From contig CALREW010000004.1 in NCBI GenBank assembly GCA_943356415.1, forward strand, positions 1-48,944: 48,944 bases of DNA. Reading direction: 5' to 3'. Positions 1 to 7,089 of this stretch are shown one piece after another. The notes below the pieces were generated by a model. That model was given only the letters and a program-made list of their open reading frames with translations, was not told where the DNA came from and made no database searches. Source of the DNA: Candidatus Nomurabacteria bacterium (GTDB lineage: Bacteria; Patescibacteriota; Minisyncoccia; Phycocordibacterales; SBAW01). A program made the translations under genes and the position numbers. Each line of letters starts with the position of its first letter. Position 1 is the stretch's first letter.

Positions 1-480
1 TAGAAGCCGCCAAAATCCGAAACGGAAGCCCGCGCGGATTCCTCCCCAGGCCCCTCCTCCGCGCGGACAAAATCCAAAAAACAAATTAGTCTCGGTTTTG
101 CGAAAATCCAATCCCCAGAAAATAGTTTTCGCAAAACCGAGTCCGCATTGAAGCCCCGCCACACTGCCCGAATACTTGGAGGGCAGAACCCCAAAAAGAA
201 AAATGTCCTTTCCATTTTAGAAAAAATCCACCCCCGCGAAAAATCAGAAAAGCAAGGAACATTTTTTCTTTTTGGGGTTGCCGAGTGAAGCGAGGCGGTG
301 GCGGGGCTTTCGTGGAGCGTACGATTTAGTTTCGCTTCACCACGCGCTCCGCGCGTGCCACATTACCGATTTTGGAAATAGGTTCGGACTTGGTACAATA
401 GACACACCACAAACAAATGAGTCCGATGCAATGCATCGGGCGATTTTGTTTGTACCCAGGAGAGGACTTGAAGGGGAGGC
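1..480. repeat. Gene-free stretch with nested inverted repeats
   Basis: I see no credible gene here. Three inverted repeats are visible. Arms 91-106 and 126-141 are a perfect 16-bp pair around a 19-nt loop. Arms 151-162 and 298-309 form a perfect 12-bp pair enclosing a second pair, 187-206 with 259-279, which differs by one A. Arms 409-430 and 432-453 match in two blocks of 9 and 8 bp. The motif AAAATCC recurs several times, and the self-complementary CCGCGCGG occurs at about 30-37 and 59-66. A TACAAT box lies at about 394-399. The stretch could be a structured RNA, a relic of a mobile element, or only the left edge of a larger repeat outside the window. Confidence 0.6.
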
Positions 481-483
481 GCG

Positions 484-510
484 AAAAAGCCGGCGACGCG
501 CGCCGGCTTC
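484..510 (-). terminator. Intrinsic terminator of the CDF-like gene
   Basis: On the minus strand a 9-bp stem (arms 501-509 and 487-495) closes a 5-nt loop and runs into a T tract at 488-484. It begins about 14 bases beyond the stop codon of the minus-strand transporter. A second 9-bp hairpin (514-522 with 530-538) lies between the two, overlapping the end of the gene. Confidence 0.7.
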
Positions 511-523
511 AGCCCACCTCGCG

Positions 524-1222
524 CTACGTGCGAGGTGGAAGTTTTGGCAGACCATGATCATGTCCGCAATGATTGTGGTCGTGATGGCCCATGCGGGCGA
601 GGATGACGACCACAATCGAACTTGCGAACGCAACGACGGCTGTTGCATAGGCGAAGTAGCGGTCGGCGTTGTTCTCTAAGCCCACGAGCATCAGTACTCC
701 GGTGAGAAGCACGAAGGCACTCGTCACCACGTCGAGGAAAACATGGATGGCCTCGACGACGGCGAACTTGTCGAGCGCCGCTTGGTGTTGAATTGCAGCC
801 CAGATACTCACCGCGAGGTGTCGGAAGTCCCACTTACCGTGAGCAGTCTTCAGACGCCATAGGGCAACGCTGGTCGCAATGGCGCCGAGGCCGATCATGG
901 CGAGGGCTTCACGCGGATGTACGTCACTGCCGCCGACTCGCCACAGGATGAGTGCGCCGGCGGCAGCGAGACATGTCGCCTGCAAATACGCAGACCACGT
1001 AGCCCAGCGCTCCGTACGGTCGTGCGCGATGTAGGCGAAGATGGCTGCCAAAGCACTCTGCCCGCCGTCGCCGAAGAGATGCAGAGCATCGGCTTCCGCC
1101 GAGAGGCTCGTGAGCAGCAGTGCAGTCACGTACTCGATTACGCTGAAACCAAACGCGAGGGTGGCTGACGCGCGCAATCGCTTCCAGGTCGGCGGGGGAA
1201 CCGCCGTCGCAGTGAGCTTCAT
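524..1222 (-). CDS. CDF-like cation efflux membrane protein (short form)
   Basis: Predicted inner-membrane protein of 232 aa related to the cation diffusion facilitator family, which exports divalent metals in exchange for protons. Visible features are about six hydrophobic segments; a segment with DALHLFGDGG that resembles the metal-site TM2 motif; a second HxxxD-like motif (IHVFLD) in the fifth segment; and a C-terminal His-rich tail (HHDHNHCGHDHG). The C-terminal cytoplasmic ferredoxin-like domain of typical CDF proteins is missing, so it is shorter than usual. ATG at 1222 is chosen because AAGGAG stands 8 nt upstream. A TTG at 1273 with AGGAGG upstream would add 17 residues and is a real alternative. 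The gene is GC-rich compared with the AT-rich neighbour, suggesting separate origins. Metal specificity cannot be read. Confidence 0.75.
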   Translation of the reverse strand: MKLTATAVPPPTWKRLRASATLAFGFSVIEYVTALLLTSLSAEADALHLFGDGGQSALAAIFAYIAHDRTERWATWSAYLQATCLAAAGALILWRVGGSDVHPREALAMIGLGAIATSVALWRLKTAHGKWDFRHLAVSIWAAIQHQAALDKFAVVEAIHVFLDVVTSAFVLLTGVLMLVGLENNADRYFAYATAVVAFASSIVVVILARMGHHDHNHCGHDHGLPKLPPRT

Positions 1223-1302
1223 ATGGGGTCTCCTTCCGCTTCTTGTGGTACTGCCGCATGGCGGTGATGTCAATGCGCTTGACCTCCTAATAGGTGTTAC
1301 AA

Positions 1303-1326
1303 AGGCTTGTGGATATCCACAAGCCT
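1303..1326. promoter_or_regulatory. 24-bp perfect palindrome between divergent genes
   Basis: Positions 1303-1314 are the exact reverse complement of 1315-1326, with no loop. It lies between the divergent CDF-like gene and the HNH gene, 18 bp before the TACAAT box at 1344-1349. Its centre, TGTGGATATCCACA, holds two overlapping inverted copies of a sequence one base from the DnaA-box consensus. It could be a dimeric repressor operator; without a T tract it is a weak terminator candidate. Confidence 0.5.
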
Positions 1327-1355
1327 CCTAAGAGACTTGGCAGTACAATTTTCTT

Positions 1356-1847
1356 ATGGGAGTATCTGTCAGTTGTAAAAACTGCCAAAAACAGTTTTTA
1401 GTTAAGAATTTTTTCATCAAGATTGGAGCTGGTAAATATTGCTCATCTAAATGTCACCACGAATCTAAGAGAACTGGAACTTGGCTAAAGTGTGAAGGGT
1501 GTAAGAAGGATATCTACAGAACACCTAAATATTTAGAGGCATCAAAGAGTAAGAAGTATTTTTGTAGCAAATCTTGTCAAACTGTTTGGAGAAACAAGGA
1601 ATACAGCGGTGCACGACATGCTCACTGGAAGCATGGTATGGCTTCGTATCGCAACATCATGAAGCGTGCGGGCAGAGAGGCACGCTGCGCTTTATGTAAA
1701 GTTACAGATGAACGTGTGATAATCGTTCATCACAAAGATAAGAACAGATTGAATAATTCCATAGATAACCTGGTCTGGTTGTGCAGAAATTGTCACTACG
1801 TGGTTCATAATTATGCGGATGGACTGACAAGACAGTTCATCATATAG
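1356..1847 (+). CDS. HNH endonuclease with Cys-rich zinc fingers
   Basis: Protein of 163 aa. Two N-terminal Cys4 zinc-finger-like units are visible (C7/C10 with C29/C33, and C46/C49 with C70/C74). A C-terminal HNH nuclease core follows: C111/C114, the HH pair at 125-126, Asn at 133 and 138, C143/C146 and a final His. This layout is typical of phage- or intron-type HNH homing nucleases, which cut DNA and move themselves. The gene is clearly AT-richer than its neighbours and sits directly before a tRNA gene, both signs of transfer. A TACAAT box ends 6 nt before the ATG, suggesting a leaderless message. The target site is not visible. Confidence 0.8.
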   Translation: MGVSVSCKNCQKQFLVKNFFIKIGAGKYCSSKCHHESKRTGTWLKCEGCKKDIYRTPKYLEASKSKKYFCSKSCQTVWRNKEYSGARHAHWKHGMASYRNIMKRAGREARCALCKVTDERVIIVHHKDKNRLNNSIDNLVWLCRNCHYVVHNYADGLTRQFII

Positions 1848-1860
1848 TTTGCGAGTTCAT

Positions 1861-1937
1861 GGTGGCCGTAGCTCAGCTGGTAGAGCTCCAGATTGTGGAT
1901 CTGGCTGTCACGGGTTCGAGCCCCGTCGGTCACCCCA
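1861..1937 (+). tRNA. tRNA-His (GTG)
   Basis: A full cloverleaf can be drawn. The acceptor stem is 1862-1868 with 1927-1933 (one G-T pair). The D arm starts at 1871. The anticodon stem is 1888-1892 with 1900-1904, with GTG at 1895-1897. The T arm carries TTCGAGC, and a CCA end is encoded at 1935-1937. The extra G at 1861 faces C73 at 1934, the G-1:C73 identity pair of histidine tRNA. The gene lies between the HNH endonuclease and tspO and probably shares transcription with tspO. Confidence 0.95.
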
Positions 1938-1947
1938 GGATATGGGT

Positions 1948-2427
1948 ATGAAGTTTCCTCAATTTTTTAAACTGGCCATCTCGATTGCTGTCTGTGAGCT
2001 GGTAGGTATTGTCGGGTCTATTGTTACCACACCTTCAATTTCCGGCTGGTATACAACGCTGACGGTGCCTGCCTTCAACCCGCCTAACTGGATATTCGGA
2101 CCGGTCTGGACGACCCTCTATCTGCTTATGGGTACGGCAGTATTCTTGATTTGGAACAAAGGTTTTGATCGCAGCGATGTCAAAAAGGCGTTCGCGGTAT
2201 TTATGCTCCAGCTTGTTCTCAACATGTCATGGTCGATCGTATTTTTTGGTTTACAAAATCCGGCGTGGGCGTTTGTAACTATTGTGGCCATGTGGCTCTC
2301 CATCGTTTGGACGATGATCCTTTTTAATAAAATATCAAAATCGGCAATGTGGCTCCTCGTGCCGTATGTCCTCTGGGTAAGTTTTGCTTCGTATCTTAAC
2401 TATTCAATCTGGACATTAAATTCATGA
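1948..2427 (+). CDS. tspO: TspO/MBR family membrane protein
   Basis: Protein of 159 aa with five membrane segments, matching the TspO/translocator protein family, which binds porphyrins and cholesterol-like ligands and has been linked to stress responses. Family marks are PSISGWYTTLTVPAFNPP near residue 30, the WxxLYxxMG-like stretch after it, WSIVFFGLQNPAWAF, and the ending SFASYLNYSIWTLN. Start: AGGA at the end of the tRNA gene is 7 nt before the ATG at 1948. An ATG at 1942 is possible but too close. The stop codon overlaps the start of the next gene in ATGA, so the two are probably translated together. Confidence 0.88.
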   Translation: MKFPQFFKLAISIAVCELVGIVGSIVTTPSISGWYTTLTVPAFNPPNWIFGPVWTTLYLLMGTAVFLIWNKGFDRSDVKKAFAVFMLQLVLNMSWSIVFFGLQNPAWAFVTIVAMWLSIVWTMILFNKISKSAMWLLVPYVLWVSFASYLNYSIWTLNS

Positions 2428-2939
2428 GGGCAAAGGTTGTTACGGTCAATGACCGAATGCAAAAGAACTATATCTATACGTGTGTTAAGCCTGTAGGTAA
2501 AAACTTTGATCCACAGTTCAAGCCGGATCTCACACCTCGTCAAATGCTTGGGCTCGGCGTATTTGGTGGGGTATATCTGCGCGATTGCGTAAAAGAATTC
2601 CCGGCGAGCTGGTTCGCCAAAGCGAAGATGCAGAAGCACAGTGTGTACAAATCGGATCCGGAGCTTAATTTTTTCAAGGTCAACGCAAGCCAGCCGCTCT
2701 CAGTTTGGAAAAATAAAGGATGGATTCATAAGGACGATCCTCGAGGATGGTTCCAGTGGTACTGCAGATACTACATGGGTCGACGTTGCGCTGATGATGA
2801 ACGACAAATCAAACGCTGGAAGGCAATTAGCAGACACATCTACCAACTCACATACAACTGCAGGTCACGGGACTTCCTATGTCGCCCCACCCAGAGGCAA
2901 GCCCTCCTCCATTGGGCTTACGATAGTAGAAAGATGTAG
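2424..2939 (+). CDS. Conserved-looking protein of unknown function, coupled to tspO
   Basis: 171-aa soluble protein that I do not recognise by name. Its central part is rich in Trp, Tyr and charged residues (WKNKGWIHKDDPRGWFQW, then YMGRR and DDERQIKRW), which looks like a conserved nucleic-acid- or ligand-binding surface rather than random sequence. The N-terminal half has a Gly/aromatic stretch (GLGVFGGVYLRD). The ATG overlaps the tspO stop by the ATGA arrangement, implying translational coupling and a shared role. It converges on the oxygenase gene with a gap of only 15 bp. Function unknown. Confidence 0.7.
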   Translation: MRAKVVTVNDRMQKNYIYTCVKPVGKNFDPQFKPDLTPRQMLGLGVFGGVYLRDCVKEFPASWFAKAKMQKHSVYKSDPELNFFKVNASQPLSVWKNKGWIHKDDPRGWFQWYCRYYMGRRCADDERQIKRWKAISRHIYQLTYNCRSRDFLCRPTQRQALLHWAYDSRKM

Positions 2940-2954
2940 GATTTTCTTTTGTGG

Positions 2955-3713
2955 TCAGAGGGCAATGATGGAGGAGTTTTGTTCTGAACCCTTTTTTACT
3001 TTGAAGAAAAGAGTCTGGAATAGCCGCCCAGTCTCAATGCTATTTCCGAATCCTGGGCCGCCCACATGGGGCATTGATCCGCGCACCAATATCAACCGAT
3101 TGTAGATATTGGCGAAGTCGTCGACCAGTTCCCATCTTTCGGCGCTCGACATCCATTCAAGATTATTTCCATGCCTATTTCTGAAGAGTTTGAGACCTGA
3201 ATCGCGAGGCGCATTTTTGTTGAGGTAGACGATACCTGCCCAACCGTCATCTCCGACCGTATTCCATTCATCCCGCATGTGGTTATGGACGCCAGTGCCG
3301 AGTGGTTGGGCATGAGTTTTCACGGTAAAAGAACAATTCCACCTGCAGCTAGTTGCGCCCGGTAGCAAATTGTTAAACGTTCCTGGCTTGCTTGGATCAA
3401 TCAGATCAGGACGAGGCGCCACGATGCTGCCGTCTTCGTTTTCAGGGAAATCTTTTTTCCAGTGTTCTTGGTCAATCTCTTCGCCGGTAATTGACTCAAG
3501 CTTTTTAATAAATTCACGGGACGATTTGAATGGACAAACCGCCGCTTTTTTAAAACGAGTGGTGTACCAATCGGCCCCTACCATGTGCTCGGGCGCACTC
3601 GAACCTCTCGTATGGAGTGCGTAGGGGTTATAAAAAGGTTGAGCACGCGCATATGCGGCAATTGCATCTGGGTCTTGGTAGAAATCGTTTACAACGATGA
3701 TATCGCGCCTCAT
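2955..3713 (-). CDS. DUF6445-like putative 2OG-Fe(II) oxygenase
   Basis: 252-aa protein beginning MRRDIIVVNDFYQDPDAIAAYA. The pattern fits the double-stranded beta-helix, 2-oxoglutarate/Fe(II)-dependent oxygenase superfamily, closest in my memory to DUF6445. A His/Asp-containing stretch (GVHNHMRDEWN) is followed by WAGIVYLN, then a distal His in MPHVGGPGFG and an Arg in GRLFQTLFF that would bind 2-oxoglutarate. Such enzymes hydroxylate small molecules or proteins; the substrate is unknown. ATG at 3713 is chosen over an upstream in-frame ATG because a TAGTAT box (3727-3722) lies 8 nt before it. A 12-bp palindrome at 3761-3772 separates it from the divergent next gene. Confidence 0.7.
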   Translation of the reverse strand: MRRDIIVVNDFYQDPDAIAAYARAQPFYNPYALHTRGSSAPEHMVGADWYTTRFKKAAVCPFKSSREFIKKLESITGEEIDQEHWKKDFPENEDGSIVAPRPDLIDPSKPGTFNNLLPGATSCRWNCSFTVKTHAQPLGTGVHNHMRDEWNTVGDDGWAGIVYLNKNAPRDSGLKLFRNRHGNNLEWMSSAERWELVDDFANIYNRLILVRGSMPHVGGPGFGNSIETGRLFQTLFFKVKKGSEQNSSIIAL

Positions 3714-3839
3714 GTTTTTAAATACTAGTATGTGGTGACAAAATTGGTAAGGAAGGGATTGCACCGCGGTGCCTCTAAAACTTCACCCACAGCCTGGACC
3801 TTGCGCTGTAGCAGGGGGCAGCCTGATACTTAGTGCCAT

Positions 3840-4217
3840 ATGGAAATCACCGCATTTATAGCGCAGTTCATGGGTTATTTTTTAGTAATAGTGGGAGGTG
3901 CGATGTTATTGAAGCGTGCGACGGTTGATGCGGCTATCCGCAATGCCTCAAAAAATCGTGGCACCATGTTTCTGCTGGGCCTCTCAGAGATAGCTGGAGG
4001 TATCCTCCTCGTTCTGGCACATCCAGCGTGGGATAGCCTGCTTGATAAAGCGATATCGCTCCTCTCCTGGTTCATCCTTCTTGAGGGTGTGTTTTACGTT
4101 ATCGCCAAGGAGAAACAAATTATGAAAATAATTCGTTTCTTTCATAACGAAAGCATCTATTACAGCATTTCGCTTGCGTTTGTTGTCGTTGGGGCAGCGA
4201 TGCTCATCGGCGCATAG
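3840..4217 (+). CDS. Small four-helix membrane protein of unknown function
   Basis: 125 aa with about four hydrophobic segments. The first and last segments resemble each other (FLVIVGGAMLL and FVVVGAAMLIGA), suggesting an internal duplication of a two-helix unit. No catalytic residues are visible. A GATACT box ends 9 nt upstream of the ATG, with TTGCGC 18 bp before it. It is followed 15 bp downstream by the DUF475 gene, so the two probably form an operon. Confidence 0.75.
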   Translation: MEITAFIAQFMGYFLVIVGGAMLLKRATVDAAIRNASKNRGTMFLLGLSEIAGGILLVLAHPAWDSLLDKAISLLSWFILLEGVFYVIAKEKQIMKIIRFFHNESIYYSISLAFVVVGAAMLIGA

Positions 4218-4232
4218 CGCGCTTCCTTGTTA

Positions 4233-5213
4233 ATGGCACGACTTTTTATTGCGCCAGCGCTTGTAACAGTCGTTGCACTTTTCGCTGTTCTTGTGTTGGG
4301 CGGGTTTGAGGCGCTTATTCTAGCTTCGATACTCTCGGTCCTTGAAGTTACGTTGTCTTTTGATAACGCAATTGTTAATGCAAAGGTGTTGCACCGCATG
4401 GATGAGAGGTGGCAAGCGCGCTTCCTTACTTGGGGGATTCTTATTGCGGTTGTCGGAACACGTCTCGTCCTCCCCATTCTTATTGTGTCAGCGGGGGTAT
4501 GGATGTCTCCATGGGCTGTGGCCCAACTTGCGGTGCTTAACCCAGAAGGGTATGCCCATCTTCTTGAAAGTGCGCACTACGGGATAGCTTCTTTTGGAGC
4601 CGCCTTCCTTATGATGGTTTCGCTTAAATATTTCATCGATGAACATAAAGATGTCCACTGGATACGAGTTCTTGAGAAGCGCCTCGCAAAATGGGGACAC
4701 ATTGATTCACTCGAGATAGCTGTCGCGTTGATAGCCATTTTTGCGGCATCTCTTTTTGTGGAAACCGCTGGCAGCGTGGTGTTGGGGGCTGGTGTTGTGG
4801 GTGTCGTTCTCTTTATTGCGATGGAGGGAATTGTAGGTTCGTTTCAAATCCCCGGCGCCACTGCAGTTTCTGGGGCAACTCTTTTTCTCTATCTCAACGT
4901 GCTTGACTCCGCGTTTTCACTTGATGGCGTCGTTGGTGCCTTTGCGCTGACTACGGATCTTCTCATTATTGTTGTTGGACTTGGCATTGGTGCCTACTTT
5001 GTACGAACACTCACCATCTATTTAGTGCGGGTGAGAGCCCTTGAAGAACTTCGATATCTTGAGCACGGTGCTCACTGGGCAATATTAGGACTTTCCCTCT
5101 GCATGCTCTTTTCTTTGGTCGTGCGGGTTCCGGAGGTTGTCACAGGAGGCATTGGCCTGCTCTTTATCGCGCTTTCATATATATCGTCGCGACAGGAAGC
5201 AAAACGGAGGTAG
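4233..5213 (+). CDS. DUF475 / TerC-like integral membrane protein
   Basis: 326-aa polytopic membrane protein. The motif LEVTLSFDNAIVNAKVL near the N-terminus and SAFSLDGVVGAFALTTD in the second half are the paired Asp-containing motifs of the TerC/DUF475 superfamily. Members are linked to metal-ion export and tellurite resistance; the substrate of DUF475 proteins is not settled. ATG at 4233 is used. A TTG at 4227 would add two residues, and no ribosome-binding site helps decide. It ends with a basic tail. It likely shares a transcript with the four-helix protein before it. Confidence 0.82.
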   Translation: MARLFIAPALVTVVALFAVLVLGGFEALILASILSVLEVTLSFDNAIVNAKVLHRMDERWQARFLTWGILIAVVGTRLVLPILIVSAGVWMSPWAVAQLAVLNPEGYAHLLESAHYGIASFGAAFLMMVSLKYFIDEHKDVHWIRVLEKRLAKWGHIDSLEIAVALIAIFAASLFVETAGSVVLGAGVVGVVLFIAMEGIVGSFQIPGATAVSGATLFLYLNVLDSAFSLDGVVGAFALTTDLLIIVVGLGIGAYFVRTLTIYLVRVRALEELRYLEHGAHWAILGLSLCMLFSLVVRVPEVVTGGIGLLFIALSYISSRQEAKRR

Positions 5214-5300
5214 GGACTACAACACATATACAGGGGTCACGTCGAGGAATCTTTGGCGTTGGTATAGAGGGCGTACTTACTAGCCAATAGCTATACCAAT

Positions 5301-5801
5301 ATGAAATCCATAGTACATAAAGTTGCCGCAGCCCTTGTTGCTGGAGGCATGCTTATCCCGTCGCTTGCGTTTGCAAACGAAGGATTTGCAGTTTCGGCCA
5401 ACGCATCAACGACTGCAACGCAGCGTAGTTGTATGCAAACGGCTACGTCAATTAAGGCTGACGCAAACATCGCGTCACTTGACGCACTCTTCGCATCGAT
5501 TCGCACGGCGTTCGTGGTTCGCAAAAATACCACCATCGCTGCGTGGGGTAATGCCGATGGTTCTGCTCGCGTGACTGCACTTGTATCTGCGAATACCGCG
5601 TTCGCTTCTTCGGTAAAGGATGCATGGAAGTCGTTCCGCACGAGTCGCACCAACGCTGAGGCAACGTATAAGGCATCAGCAAAAGCCTGCGGCATAGAGA
5701 AAGCTGCAAAGGAATCCAAGAAGGATGACAAGGGCAATGAAGGGAAGCACGCTGGGTTCGAGGGCAAGTTCCACCTCAATCTAGGTCTCTTCCGCCACTA
5801 A
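5301..5801 (+). CDS. Secreted small protein of unknown function
   Basis: 166 aa. An N-terminal signal peptide is clear: basic MKSIVHK, a hydrophobic core, and a signal peptidase I site after SLAFA. The mature part is Ala/Ser/Thr-rich and probably alpha-helical, with two Cys residues (RSCMQ and KACGI) far enough apart to form a disulfide. The tail is charged (KESKKDDKGNEGKH). No known domain is recognised. A TATACC-like box lies just upstream of the ATG. A GC-rich hairpin follows the gene at 5828-5857. Confidence 0.75.
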   Translation: MKSIVHKVAAALVAGGMLIPSLAFANEGFAVSANASTTATQRSCMQTATSIKADANIASLDALFASIRTAFVVRKNTTIAAWGNADGSARVTALVSANTAFASSVKDAWKSFRTSRTNAEATYKASAKACGIEKAAKESKKDDKGNEGKHAGFEGKFHLNLGLFRH

Positions 5802-5827
5802 TCTTCCTTACGATTCTTGGCAACGTT

Positions 5828-5857
5828 CACCGCGCCCCCCAAAAGGGGCGCGCGGTG
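5828..5857 (+). terminator. Hairpin terminator after the secreted protein gene
   Basis: Stem 5828-5835 with 5850-5857 continues after one mismatch as CCCC/GGGG around an AAAA loop. The following T tract is weak (CGTTTGA), so termination may be partial. The next gene's TACAAT box starts 10 bp later. Confidence 0.5.
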
Positions 5858-5878
5858 CGTTTGAGGTACAATGGCCTC

Positions 5879-6346
5879 ATGTCAGAGAAGAAGCGTGCGA
5901 GTGAACCGCTCGCACTTGCCGTAACCAGATGGGTTGGTTCATCGCCGTCGCTCGTCTTTCACTCCGCCCTTTTTGTCGGAAGTTTTTGTGCCGCCTACTT
6001 AGACTTTGTCCCATTTGAAAGGATGTTGCTTATAGTGACCACCATCGTATCTCTTGAAGCAATTTATCTATCCATTTTTATACAAATGAGCCTCAATATC
6101 GCGAACCAAACGATTGAAGCAGTCGAAGAAGATCTCGATGAGATACAAGAAGATATCGATGAGATACAAGAAGACGTCGATGAAATTCAAAAGGACGTCG
6201 ACGAGATACAAAAAGATGTCGATGGAATAGAGGAAAGTGAGGAAGAAGACGAAGCACATAAGCGAGCACAGAAAGATGCGCTTATAAGTATTGAAAAGGG
6301 TCTCGCGCAGCTGCTTGCAGACGTCGAACGCCTTAAGTCAAAATAG
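5879..6346 (+). CDS. Two-helix membrane protein with a heptad-repeat coiled-coil tail
   Basis: 155 aa. The N-terminal half has two membrane segments with FERMLLIVTTIVSLEAIYLS and a following NQ, resembling the DUF1003 membrane family. From about residue 85 comes an acidic coiled coil of five near-identical 7-residue units of the form DVDEIQK/E, encoded by five 21-bp tandem repeats at 6131-6235. A shorter helical tail follows. The ATG at 5879 is 6 nt after TACAAT (5867-5872), with no ribosome-binding site. It lies just upstream of mscL. Function unknown; the coil could act as a spacer or oligomerisation rod in the cytoplasm. Confidence 0.78.
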   Translation: MSEKKRASEPLALAVTRWVGSSPSLVFHSALFVGSFCAAYLDFVPFERMLLIVTTIVSLEAIYLSIFIQMSLNIANQTIEAVEEDLDEIQEDIDEIQEDVDEIQKDVDEIQKDVDGIEESEEEDEAHKRAQKDALISIEKGLAQLLADVERLKSK

Positions 6347-6389
6347 GAGCATGAACATACCGTATATCCCAGATGACAAAGAGGAGATT

Positions 6390-6824
6390 ATGAAAAAAGA
6401 TGTGAAAAGTTTTTTTACTAAGTTTCGCGAGTTTGCAGTAAAAGGCAATGCGATCGATCTAGCAGTTGGTATTGTCATTGGTACCGCGTTTGGCAAAATT
6501 GTTTCCTCGCTTGTTACAGATCTGATCATGCCGACGGTTAGTCTTATGACTGGTGGTGTGAATTTCAACACCCTCGCCATCTCCATCAAGCGCCCACTTT
6601 CTGCGGTGGGGACAGCTCCTATCAACATAACCTACGGTGTTTTTCTCCAGACACTCTTTGATTTTCTTATCATTTCGGCGGTACTTTTTCTTGTCATTCA
6701 AGCGATGCACACCGCTAAAAAACGTTTTGAAAAAGAACAGGCGGTGGCGCCTCCAGCAGAGAAGCCTGCTGACATCCGTCTCCTCGAGGAAATACGCGAT
6801 TTGTTAAAGGAGAGAAAAGTGTAG
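6390..6824 (+). CDS. mscL: Large-conductance mechanosensitive channel MscL
   Basis: 144 aa, within the usual 130-150 range. The family signature is near the start: FREFAVKGNAIDLAVG, then IVIGTAFGKIVSSLVTDLIMP (TM1), a periplasmic loop, TM2 (FLIISAVLFLVIQAM) and the C-terminal helix that forms the cytoplasmic bundle. MscL opens under membrane tension to release solutes in osmotic downshock. ATG at 6390 is chosen because GAGGAG lies 3 nt upstream. An ATG at 6351 would add 13 unusual residues. The strong promoter of the candidate ncRNA begins 9 bp after the stop. Confidence 0.93.
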   Translation: MKKDVKSFFTKFREFAVKGNAIDLAVGIVIGTAFGKIVSSLVTDLIMPTVSLMTGGVNFNTLAISIKRPLSAVGTAPINITYGVFLQTLFDFLIISAVLFLVIQAMHTAKKRFEKEQAVAPPAEKPADIRLLEEIRDLLKERKV

Positions 6825-6832
6825 CGGGCCGG

Positions 6833-6861
6833 TTGACAGTCTTTTTACGTAGGAGTATTTT
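6833..6861 (+). promoter_or_regulatory. Strong sigma-70-type promoter of the ncRNA
   Basis: TTGACA (6833-6838), a 17-bp spacer and TATTTT (6856-6861). It is one of only two exact TTGACA boxes I found with optimal spacing; the other precedes the 23S gene. The predicted start is near G6868. Confidence 0.75.
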
Positions 6862-6867
6862 CCTTTT

Positions 6868-7060
6868 GTGCGGATGTCGGTACGAGGGCGGACCCTCTCT
6901 CTCTTGGCCAAGAAGTTGATGCCAGAGCTGCGCAACGTCATGCCGCGTGAGCGCGCAAGACCGAACGTATCTCGATCGACTAACACTAGTGTCGAGGGCG
7001 GTTCAACCCTAACACCGGCATCCGCCGCGCGGTCCCGCTTCGGCGGGCCGTTCTATTTTT
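6868..7060 (+). ncRNA. Candidate structured small RNA, 6S-like in form
   Basis: About 190 nt with its own consensus promoter and an intrinsic terminator and no convincing reading frame. A 12-bp closing stem joins 6870-6881 to 7014-7025 (one G-U pair). Inside, CGAGGGCGG occurs twice, at 6883-6891 and 6993-7001, and each copy can fold with a following ACCCTC or AACCCT into a small hairpin. The overall shape, a long closing stem near the ends with an internal open region and about 160 nt before the terminator, resembles 6S RNA. I cannot match the conserved bubble sequence. Hallmarks of RNase P RNA, tmRNA and SRP RNA are absent. Identity is open. Confidence 0.6.
7030..7060 (+). terminator. Terminator of the ncRNA
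   Basis: A GC stem (7030-7038 with 7043-7050, one bulged T) on a TTCG loop is followed by TTCTATTTTT at 7051-7060. Confidence 0.8.
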
Positions 7061-7089
7061 AGAAAAGAGGTGCGTGATATAGTGTGCCC

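Noticed and set aside
272-679. Plus-strand frame of 135 codons
   Set aside because: It crosses inverted repeats, a minus-strand terminator and the end of the CDF-like gene; composition is not protein-like.
3740-3840. Possible tRNA or RNA gene between divergent genes
   Set aside because: No cloverleaf can be drawn; only a 12-bp palindrome and a promoter are visible.
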